Below are positions 15,244 through 21,923 of a DNA stretch of 22,882 nucleotides, piece by piece. The stretch lies in contig JBFHRO010000024.1 of NCBI GenBank assembly GCA_041591635.1, forward strand, positions 1 through 22,882, read 5' to 3'. The notes under the pieces were generated by a model. It was not told where the DNA came from and ran no database searches. It saw only the letters and a list, made by a program, of their open reading frames with translations. This DNA is from JACKOD01 sp041591635 (GTDB lineage: Bacteria > Pseudomonadota > Gammaproteobacteria > Pseudomonadales > Oleiphilaceae). Position numbers and translations under genes: made by a program. Each line of letters opens with the position of its first letter. The first letter of the stretch is position 1.

Positions 15244-15933
15244 CTACACACTTTGCTCATAAAGATAAGAGGCCAGTGCCAGTCGGTCGGCATCGCTCAA
15301 ATTGAGGAATTGCATGCCATAGGCGTACAGGCTTCGGCCATCTTTTGCATTGACCACATTGCGATTTCGAATGACCGCATCAAGATCAAAATGACGCACG
15401 CTGCCAGTTACCGGCAGGTCAAATTCTAAAATGAGCTCATGCCCGATTTCACCCAGCGTATTGCTGGAGGTGACCGAGATACCGGACTTGCTGATATCCT
15501 TGATCGACGCCATTTGAGGCCAGTCCAAAATACCGGCATCAAAGTCACTGTTCACTTTCACGGCAATATTCAACCCGATACGCTCAGAATCACGCACCGT
15601 CACCAAATCAACCAGCTTTGGATAGTCGAGATGGTAGTAACTGAAAGGTTGAATACAGCGATAAAGGACTTTGGACTCAAAGCCGCACACGTGATTGCGA
15701 TGCAAAAAGCGCACAACCAGGGACTCACCGCGCTCCAGCAGAAGCTCCTTCCCCTCACGCACCGGCGCCCCAATCATGATGGACTTTTGCTCCATGTAGC
15801 CAATCAGTCGCGCCGACATCCGGCGTGATCCCGCCAGCGTTTCGAGGGTAATAGCGCAGCCAACCGGCACCCCGAGCTCAGAGAATTGCGCTGGCGCCGT
15901 GCCAGTATCCGGTTTTTTCTCTTCTTCTGTCAT
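15244..15933 (-). CDS. YcgR/FlgZ-like PilZ protein, predicted c-di-GMP receptor
   Basis: 229 residues in two parts: an N-terminal YcgR-type domain (about 20-105; ITLETLAGSRRMSARLIGYM) and a C-terminal PilZ barrel (about 112-222). Both c-di-GMP motifs are intact: RxxxR as RDSER (Arg114, Arg118) and DxSxxG as DISKSG (Asp146, Ser148, Gly151). YcgR/FlgZ proteins bind c-di-GMP and brake flagellar motors; here no flagellar gene is near, so the output is unknown. No membrane segment. It lies downstream of pdxB (67 bases) and three bases before the NAD-kinase-like gene. ATG 15933; ribosome site weak. c-di-GMP binding is well supported by the motifs, but the partner is not. Confidence 0.88.
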   Translation of the reverse strand: MTEEEKKPDTGTAPAQFSELGVPVGCAITLETLAGSRRMSARLIGYMEQKSIMIGAPVREGKELLLERGESLVVRFLHRNHVCGFESKVLYRCIQPFSYYHLDYPKLVDLVTVRDSERIGLNIAVKVNSDFDAGILDWPQMASIKDISKSGISVTSSNTLGEIGHELILEFDLPVTGSVRHFDLDAVIRNRNVVNAKDGRSLYAYGMQFLNLSDADRLALASYLYEQSV

Positions 15934-16000
15934 GGCAAACGACTCACTGCGCGCAACTCAAAGAACAGGATTCAGGCAATAAGCATGAACAACCGCCGAA

Positions 16001-17143
16001 TCAGTTTTTAATGTTGAAACCAAGACTTTTGAGTCGGCGCTGCACATCACCGTCACAGCTTTTCAACTGCACTTTCAACGATGAGAACTCCCGTCTTACC
16101 GGATAGTCTTTGCGCAACCGATCGAACGCAGACGCAATATCGGTTGTATTGGCTTCCAGACACGCCATCATCTTGTAGTGATCGGAACGCACATCGTACA
16201 CCACGCGAATAGCCGCCAGCATCGCGGCTTCAGGGGAAATCTGGGAGGAAACGGTAAGTTTGGTGAGCGGGGGTTCAGGTAGAAACTGGGCAGAGCCATA
16301 GCGGGCCGGCAATCCAGCAAACTGACATAAGGCTTGATAGATCTGTTCGCTGCCGTTGGCCTTACCTTCGAGGCTGTATCCGGCGATATGGGGCGTCGCC
16401 AACAGAACCCGGCGCGCCAAGGCCAGATTGATCTGGGGCTCGTCTTCCCACACATCCATAATGGCATCAATATCGCTGTGCGCCTCCAATACTGCCAGCA
16501 GGGCCTGGTTATCCACCACATCCCCCCGGGAGGTATTGATCAACGTCTGACCTGGCCTGAGCTCCATCAGGCGAGCCGAATCAAACAGATGCCAGGTCGC
16601 GTGCGGCCCTGTTTTGGTCAAGGGGGTATGCAAACTGACCACATCTGCCGCCATCACTTCCTCCAGGCTGACCAGTCCCTTTTCGCCAGCCTCCTGTCTC
16701 GGTGGATCATTGAGTAAACATCGTACACCAATACTCTGCAATCGCTTTGCCAGGCGCCCTCCCACATTGCCCACACCAACAATGCCCACACTCATGCGTT
16801 CAACCGGCACACCCCGACGCTCGGAAATCACACACAGACAGCTCAACACATAATCAACAACAGAGTGCGCATTACAACCGGGCGCACTGGCAAAGGTGAT
16901 ATTGCGTGCCCGCAGGTAATCCAGATCCACATGGTCCGTACCAATGGTGCAGGTTCCTACAAAGCGGATTCGGCTGTGGCGCAGCAAGACCTCATCCACT
17001 TTGGTCACTGACCTTACCAGCAGAACCTCAGCATCCCCCAGTGATTCAGCGCAGATTTTTCGCCCCGGCAGCGCAACCACCTCTCCCAGCGCCCCAAACA
17101 GCTTATCCAGCAGGGGGATGTTTTCATCGGCGATTATTTTCAT
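16001..17143 (-). CDS. pdxB: 4-phosphoerythronate dehydrogenase PdxB
   Basis: NAD-dependent oxidation of 4-phospho-D-erythronate, second step of the deoxyxylulose-5-P-dependent pyridoxal phosphate pathway. 380 residues (E. coli 378). The N-terminal MKIIADENIPLLDKLFG and RSVTKVDEVLL are PdxB-specific. The Rossmann glycine motif is GIVGVGNVGGRL (Gly123, Gly125, Gly128). The catalytic triad is Arg206 (INTSRGDVVD), Glu235 (VWEDEP) and His252 (TPHIAGYS), and the C-terminal dimerisation domain follows from about 290. ATG 17143 has an AGGAG site about ten bases upstream; the frame open to 17242 runs into rhlB and is discarded. It follows rhlB by 62 bases on the same strand. Confidence 0.95.
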   Translation of the reverse strand: MKIIADENIPLLDKLFGALGEVVALPGRKICAESLGDAEVLLVRSVTKVDEVLLRHSRIRFVGTCTIGTDHVDLDYLRARNITFASAPGCNAHSVVDYVLSCLCVISERRGVPVERMSVGIVGVGNVGGRLAKRLQSIGVRCLLNDPPRQEAGEKGLVSLEEVMAADVVSLHTPLTKTGPHATWHLFDSARLMELRPGQTLINTSRGDVVDNQALLAVLEAHSDIDAIMDVWEDEPQINLALARRVLLATPHIAGYSLEGKANGSEQIYQALCQFAGLPARYGSAQFLPEPPLTKLTVSSQISPEAAMLAAIRVVYDVRSDHYKMMACLEANTTDIASAFDRLRKDYPVRREFSSLKVQLKSCDGDVQRRLKSLGFNIKN

Positions 17144-17205
17144 GGGCTTGAGACTCCTGCCGCCCGCCATCGGCACGGCGCAATGGAACACAAAACGCGT
17201 GCTGG

Positions 17206-18525
17206 CTATCGCACCAGCAAGTCCGCTTCCGGGTAAATGCAATCCAGCTTTTTGCCAATGTACTTCTCGATGGCCGGCAACAGAAACGCTTCATCTTCGC
17301 AGGCAAAGCTGACCGACTCACCCTTGGCTCCTGCCCGACCGGTACGGCCAATCCGGTGCACGTAATCTTCGGGGTCCTCAGGCAGGTTGAAATTAAAAAC
17401 ATGACTGAGACCATCCACATGGATTCCCCGCCCTGCGACGTCGGTAGCAACCAGTACGTCGATTTTGCCTTCCTTGAATTGTTCCAGGGTTTTCATCCGC
17501 TTGACTTGCGGCACCTCGCCGGAGAGCAAGGCACACTTGATTCCCAGCTTTTCCAGTATTTCCTGCAAACGTCGAGTCTCATCCCGACGATTGGCAAACA
17601 CAATGGCCCTTTCCACCTTGGTGCGTTGCAGGTAGTTGCGTATTACCGTCAGTTTTTCGGCCTTGGAAACCATGTAAACCTTTTGCAAGACGTTGTCGGT
17701 CGTCTGCTCCTGCGCTGCAACCTCTACCCATTTCGGCTGATGCGTCCAGCGCTCGGAGAGATTCAGAACATCCTGATTAAAAGTGGCACTGAACAGCAGG
17801 GTTTGCCGCTGTCCGGCGGGCGGGGTTTGCCGAATAATGCGTTTGACATCCGGGATGAATCCCATATCCAGCATTCTGTCGGCTTCGTCAATCACCAGGA
17901 TTTCGACCTGATCCAGAAACACATCCTTGCTGTTCATGAAATCGATCAGACGCCCTGGGGTTGCAATGAGAATATCGATCACTTCGTTATATATGACATC
18001 CCGCTGCTTTTGGTAATCCATACCGCCAACCACGGAAAAAACCCGCAATCCGGTGTACTTGGCCAGCTCCTGGGCATCTTTTTCAATCTGAAATGCCAGT
18101 TCACGCGTGGGTGCGATCGCCAGGGCGCGAGGCTCGCTCGCGTAACGACTCTTGACCGGAATGGGCCGCTCCAGCTGTTGCTGCATAATTGTCAGCAAAA
18201 AGGCCGCCGTTTTTCCCGTGCCGGTTTGCGCCTTGCCGATCACATCGAGACCCTTCAGGGCCAAGGGCAGGGATTGAGCCTGAATCGGGGTGCAGTACGA
18301 AAACCCGAGATCGGCAATGGCATGAAGAATGCGGTCGTCAAGACCCAGATCGTGAAAACGCGTTTCCCCCTCTTTCTCGGGTACCACAAACTGGGATGCG
18401 GTCCACTGCGGTGCCCCATCGCGCCGTGATCCTCCTTTTGTGTCCTGGCGCTTGGTTCGTTTTTCTGATCCAGGCGGCTGGGCGTGCTCAGCGGCGGCAC
18501 CGGGTTGATCCGGGTTTTCATTCAA
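17206..18525 (-). CDS. rhlB: DEAD-box RNA helicase RhlB (core; start uncertain)
   Basis: ATP-dependent RNA helicase, partner of RNase E in the degradosome of gammaproteobacteria. From TTG 18525 it has 439 residues: a low-complexity basic N-terminal linker (1-45), Q motif FSYCTPIQAQ, motif I AQTGTGKT (99-106), PTREL, ATPGR, DEAD (213-216), SAT (246-248), then the second RecA domain with FANRRDE, LVATDVAGRGI and HRIGRTGRAG. Closest in my memory to pseudomonad RhlB. The TTG has its GAAGG only two bases away, while an out-of-frame ATG at 18521 is better spaced, so this start is doubtful. The same frame continues upstream past one TAG into a segment beginning at ATG 18702 (listed separately), suggesting that the original gene was 498 codons long. 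Followed by pdxB. Confidence 0.93.
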   Translation of the reverse strand: MNENPDQPGAAAEHAQPPGSEKRTKRQDTKGGSRRDGAPQWTASQFVVPEKEGETRFHDLGLDDRILHAIADLGFSYCTPIQAQSLPLALKGLDVIGKAQTGTGKTAAFLLTIMQQQLERPIPVKSRYASEPRALAIAPTRELAFQIEKDAQELAKYTGLRVFSVVGGMDYQKQRDVIYNEVIDILIATPGRLIDFMNSKDVFLDQVEILVIDEADRMLDMGFIPDVKRIIRQTPPAGQRQTLLFSATFNQDVLNLSERWTHQPKWVEVAAQEQTTDNVLQKVYMVSKAEKLTVIRNYLQRTKVERAIVFANRRDETRRLQEILEKLGIKCALLSGEVPQVKRMKTLEQFKEGKIDVLVATDVAGRGIHVDGLSHVFNFNLPEDPEDYVHRIGRTGRAGAKGESVSFACEDEAFLLPAIEKYIGKKLDCIYPEADLLVR

Positions 18526-18567
18526 AACCTTCGTTGGGGCCGAAGATCCAAGCTTATCCGCAGGTTG

Positions 18568-18702
18568 CTACTGTTGGCCCGCTGCGCCCCCCCCTTTTTG
18601 AGTGCCCATCAATTCGGCAGACACTACAGGCCGCTTTCCTAAACCCAATAAACGCAAAATAGCGGCAATCAGCCGCTGAATGCTTTCAAAAAAAGTCCCC
18701 AT
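18568..18702 (-). CDS. 44-codon ORF in frame with rhlB, ended by TAG (probable cut-off RhlB N-terminus)
   Basis: On the minus strand an ATG at 18702 opens a frame encoding MGTFFESIQRLIAAILRLLG, then LGKRPVV and a Gly/Gln-rich stretch, ending in TAG at 18570-18568. The frame is exactly that of rhlB (59 codons from ATG to the TTG at 18525), and the 14 codons between TAG and TTG carry on the same Q/P/A/S-rich linker composition. The first 20 residues form an amphipathic helix, like the N-terminus of pseudomonad RhlB as I remember it. A one-base change of TAG to CAG would give an uninterrupted 498-residue helicase. It could be a sequencing error, a real nonsense mutation, or a short leader peptide. 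An in-frame TGA lies eight codons before the ATG. Confidence 0.5.
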   Translation of the reverse strand: MGTFFESIQRLIAAILRLLGLGKRPVVSAELMGTQKGGGAAGQQ

Positions 18703-19064
18703 GTGAGTTTTTCCAATAATTCAATCATTTAATTAATACAAATGCATATCCGCCGCTACAGGCTGCCAGTTCGCACACTACCTGTTCGCACACAATTCAC
18801 GCCGGGTAATACAGATTCCGCCTGTTTGTGATTATTCACCAAAGAAAGCCATCCGGCGTCCCTTTTTTATTCTAATTCCCACGCCCATGCCTCTTTCAAT
18901 AGAGTGCATGGCGCTTTTTTCCAGCCCCATCCCCTTGCCGCTCACTTCATCACAGTTATCGCGGCAACAAGCGGTCGGGCACCCGGTCCATCAAGTTACA
19001 CACTGCCCCCACCGGCGCGCGCCACATTGTTGCAGAAAATGTAGTCTTGGTAATGTTTTTTTAG
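18703..19064. other. Gene-free region between divergent rhlB and dsbD
   Basis: No convincing gene. The left 50 bases are AT-rich and probably hold the rhlB promoter, though I cannot fix its boxes. GTTCGCACAC occurs twice, at 18769-18778 and 18784-18793, with a 15-base period. A 62-codon plus-strand frame (18887-19075) lacks a ribosome site and has Cys/His/Pro-heavy composition, so it is not annotated. The rest shows no structured RNA that I recognise. Confidence 0.5.
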
Positions 19065-19094
19065 TTGTTATGTAGCTTATTTTTATTCTCTAAT
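19065..19094 (+). promoter_or_regulatory. Candidate dsbD promoter
   Basis: TTGTTA (19065-19070), 18-base spacer, TCTAAT (19089-19094). The start would be about 80 bases before the dsbD ATG. Surrounding DNA is AT-rich. Weak prediction by eye. Confidence 0.3.
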
Positions 19095-19179
19095 CTGAGT
19101 CAACTTAATTGAAGCGGCTTGCAGCTAGAGTTCATTGTACGCCCGGATTACCTTCTTCACCTGTGAGTTGAGCGGCCTT

Positions 19180-21033
19180 ATGCCAGGAATCTTTCATCTG
19201 CTTTTCGTGTTAGTGCTTGGCCTGTCCGGCCAGGCACAGGCATCCTTGGGCCAGTTTTTCCAGAGCGAATCGCGGTTTTTACCGGTAGAGAAAGCTTTCG
19301 TGTTCGACTCTGCACCGACCAGCGAAGGCTTGTTGCTCCAGTGGCACATTGAGCCTGGCTATTATCTGTATCAGAACAAAATACAGGTTGAGACCAGCGC
19401 GACCGATGCCACACTTGCCCCATTGCGATTCAACAGCCAGGCAGAACAAAAGGATGATCCGAGCTTTGGCATGGTGGACGTATTCCATAACCGTATCGAA
19501 GCTACACAGGCCATCTCTGCCAACACAACCGCGCCCATTGAGCTGACCCTGACCTACCAGGGATGCGCCGAGGCCGGACTTTGCTACCCCCCACAACGGC
19601 AAACCCTGTTTTTTACGCCTTCGGCACAAGCGGCGACGGCTGGCCTGCCGCTGCCCCTGCAAAGCGCCGATCCGGCAACCGACTTGCCCCGTACCACCAC
19701 GAACACAGTGAACACTGAAAACGCAAGCAGCGTCTTCGATTTCATAAGAACCGGCGATTTGGCAACCATTTGCGGCATCTTTTTTCTCATCGGTATTGGG
19801 CTGACATTCACACCCTGTGTGTTTCCAATGATTCCGATTCTCTCTAGTGTTATTGCCGGACAAAGGCACATCACCCACGCCCATGCCTTCTTCCTGTCCC
19901 TTGCCTATGTCCTGGGGATGGCCCTTACATACTCCCTGGCGGGGGTCATAACCGGCCTGGCCGGCGCCAGCGCCAATATGCAGGCACTCTTACAAACGCC
20001 GCCGGTGTTGATCACTTTTGCGCTTGCGTTTGTTGCGCTTTCGCTCTCCATGTTTGGCTTTTACGAACTGCAACTGCCCGCGTTTGCACGTGATCGACTG
20101 AACAATGCAAGCCATCGAATGAGCGGCGGAAAATTTGCCAGCGTCACATTGCTTGGCGCCATCTCGGCGCTGATTGTATCGCCCTGTGTTTCGGCGCCGA
20201 TGGCCGGTGCCCTGGTCTACATCAGCACCACCGGAGATGCCTTGATCGGCGGCCTGTCGTTGTTTTCCATGGGGCTTGGCATGGGCGTTCCGTTACTCCT
20301 CATTGGCTCCGGAGGTCACAAGTTTCTACCCAAAGCCGGCCACTGGATGAACGAAGTAAAGATCTTTTTTGGGGTTGCCCTCCTCGGGGTTGCCATCTGG
20401 CTGGTAGAGAGACTCATCTCGCCATCGACCTCTCTGCTACTTTGGGCATTACTGACCGGTAGCTATGCGATGCATCTGGGCGCCTTTGAGCCCGCCAAAC
20501 CCGGGCTGGAGCGCTTGAAAAAAGCCGCCGCCTTTTTTCTCGCGCTTTATGCGGCAATGCTCTTTGCAGGAGCCATGAGTGGCGCATCGGATGCGTTCGC
20601 CCCCCTCGCCTCTTTTACCCAGGCAAGCCAGAACCCGCCAGAAAAAAACTCAGGTGCTGCGTATACAGAACCGCGGCTTGTTTATTCGATCGCCGACCTC
20701 GACGATGCGCTTGATCTGGCCGCCCGATCAGGGCAAACACTCGTGGCCGATATTTATGCTGACTGGTGTGTCAGCTGCAAAGTCATTGAAAAACAGGTTT
20801 TTCGGGATCCTGTTGTTCAGCAGCGACTTGGCAACTCATTGCTGGTAAAGGTAGATATCACGCGCAACGATGCCGACAATCTGGCACTGCTGACTCGTTA
20901 CGGGTTGTTTGGCCCGCCAGCCATTTTGTTTTTCAATAACACAGGCGAAGAACTCTCACAACACCGGTTGGTAGGGGAAGTGACGCAGCCCGAGTTTCTG
21001 CGTACACTCAGCGCCGTACAAGAATCCCTGTAG
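19180..21033 (+). CDS. dsbD: Thiol:disulfide interchange protein DsbD
   Basis: Inner-membrane protein carrying electrons from cytosolic thioredoxin to periplasmic DsbC/DsbG and cytochrome-maturation partners. 617 residues with all three modules. Signal peptide: residues 1-21, cleavage likely after SGQAQA. Periplasmic alpha domain (about 22-165): Cys129 and Cys135 in YQGCAEAGLCYPP. Eight-helix beta domain (about 195-475): Cys213 in FTPCVFPM and Cys336 in SPCVSAPM. C-terminal thioredoxin-like gamma domain: DWCVSCK (Cys530, Cys533). All six redox cysteines are present. ATG 19180 puts the signal peptide at the N-terminus; the in-frame TTG at 19135 would add 15 residues ahead of it. Convergent with tusA, with only 11 bases between the stops. 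Confidence 0.96.
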   Translation: MPGIFHLLFVLVLGLSGQAQASLGQFFQSESRFLPVEKAFVFDSAPTSEGLLLQWHIEPGYYLYQNKIQVETSATDATLAPLRFNSQAEQKDDPSFGMVDVFHNRIEATQAISANTTAPIELTLTYQGCAEAGLCYPPQRQTLFFTPSAQAATAGLPLPLQSADPATDLPRTTTNTVNTENASSVFDFIRTGDLATICGIFFLIGIGLTFTPCVFPMIPILSSVIAGQRHITHAHAFFLSLAYVLGMALTYSLAGVITGLAGASANMQALLQTPPVLITFALAFVALSLSMFGFYELQLPAFARDRLNNASHRMSGGKFASVTLLGAISALIVSPCVSAPMAGALVYISTTGDALIGGLSLFSMGLGMGVPLLLIGSGGHKFLPKAGHWMNEVKIFFGVALLGVAIWLVERLISPSTSLLLWALLTGSYAMHLGAFEPAKPGLERLKKAAAFFLALYAAMLFAGAMSGASDAFAPLASFTQASQNPPEKNSGAAYTEPRLVYSIADLDDALDLAARSGQTLVADIYADWCVSCKVIEKQVFRDPVVQQRLGNSLLVKVDITRNDADNLALLTRYGLFGPPAILFFNNTGEELSQHRLVGEVTQPEFLRTLSAVQESL

Positions 21034-21044
21034 CGCGAATCGGC

Positions 21045-21323
21045 TCACTCCTCCTTGATGTCTGTTTTGGTCCGTATCAGATAAATGTAATCGCCCCTAT
21101 CCTGATTTTGGCGCTCCTCGATAAGCTCGTGCCCCAGAAAGCGGCAAAATTTTGGGACATCTCGTTGGGTTGATGGGTCCGTCGCCACTACCTTTATCAA
21201 TGTCCCCGGCTTTACCTCGCGCACCTTGTTATGCAGCAGCATAATAGGCTCGGGACAATACAAGCCGCTGGCATCCAGCACATGCGAGCCGAAATCGTCT
21301 GCTTCCATCGGATTCATCGCCAC
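21045..21323 (-). CDS. tusA: TusA-family sulfur carrier protein
   Basis: Small sulfur-transfer protein. TusA takes sulfur from IscS and passes it to TusBCD for the 2-thiouridine of tRNA wobble bases, and also serves other sulfur pathways. 92 residues with the family core: LDASGLYCPEPIMLLHNKV (persulfide Cys23 in CPEP), PGTLIKVVATDPSTQRDVPKFC, and FLGHELIEE. The CPxP and DPSTxRD motifs favour TusA over YeeD/YedF. The start is GTG 21323, chosen because GAGAGG lies seven bases upstream; internal ATGs at 21317 and 21308 are too close to that site or lack one. No tusBCD genes are nearby. Divergent from the ABM-domain gene. Confidence 0.9.
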   Translation of the reverse strand: MAMNPMEADDFGSHVLDASGLYCPEPIMLLHNKVREVKPGTLIKVVATDPSTQRDVPKFCRFLGHELIEERQNQDRGDYIYLIRTKTDIKEE

Positions 21324-21554
21324 TATTACACCTCTCGTGCCGCCACTATTATCTTTCTTGATGCCGTCATCACATGTTTCGCCACACCCTCACCTCGTCA
21401 CGAGTGGTCTCAGTGTTATACAGACCATATAGGTAGAATCCCCCATTTCAGTGCAAGGGCTCGCTGCTATCAGATATTGCGGTATTGTACTAGACTTGCC
21501 ACAGTGCGCGAGCAAAAAGGTGACGCTCTGATTGGCAATGAAAGGATCGAGATC

Positions 21555-21839
21555 ATGATAAGAGTCATTATTGAAAGACACATAGCTTCATCATTAGAAG
21601 GCCCCTACGAAGAAATCGCCAAGAAAACCCTGCAAAAAGCGGTATCTACCCCCGGCTTCATTTCTGGCGAATCATTGAAAAACTATTACAACCCCAATGA
21701 TCGAATTATCTTGTGCAACTGGCGCAGCATTCAGGACTGGCAACGCTGGCAAAGCTCCGATGAGCGAAAGGAACTGCTAGGTGAAATGGCCCCCATGCTT
21801 GAAACCGAAGAAAAAATAACGGTGCTGGATCTTGCCTAG
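21555..21839 (+). CDS. ABM-fold (antibiotic biosynthesis monooxygenase domain) small protein
   Basis: 94 residues that look like a single dimeric alpha+beta barrel of the ABM superfamily: an opening strand MIRVIIERHI, a helix with EIAKKTLQKAVSTPGFISGES, a strand RIILCNW, then WQRWQSSDERKELL and a closing strand KITVLDL. The family includes quinol monooxygenases, haem-degrading IsdG types and many with no known substrate; nothing here fixes the role. ATG 21555 has AGGA and GAG elements just upstream; the frame is open back to 21231, but the upstream part is Cys/His-rich and has no ABM similarity. Between it and tusA lie 231 bases holding two inverted repeats. Confidence 0.75.
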   Translation: MIRVIIERHIASSLEGPYEEIAKKTLQKAVSTPGFISGESLKNYYNPNDRIILCNWRSIQDWQRWQSSDERKELLGEMAPMLETEEKITVLDLA

Positions 21840-21923
21840 ACGACCGTGTCTGCTGTAATGCATATGGCGTCGCACCAAGACTGTGCGCGCCGAGGTAACC
21901 ATTTCCAGGACAGATAGCAGCTG

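Noticed and set aside
17356..18429. 357-codon plus-strand frame opposite rhlB
   Set aside because: Antisense to the conserved helicase motifs; no domain, and length explained by codon bias of rhlB.
18887..19075. 62-codon plus-strand frame in the rhlB-dsbD gap
   Set aside because: No ribosome site, odd Cys/His/Pro-rich composition, no family resemblance.
21231..21554. N-terminal extension of the ABM protein
   Set aside because: The upstream part overlaps tusA antisense, has no ABM-like sequence, and a better-placed ATG with a ribosome site is at 21555.
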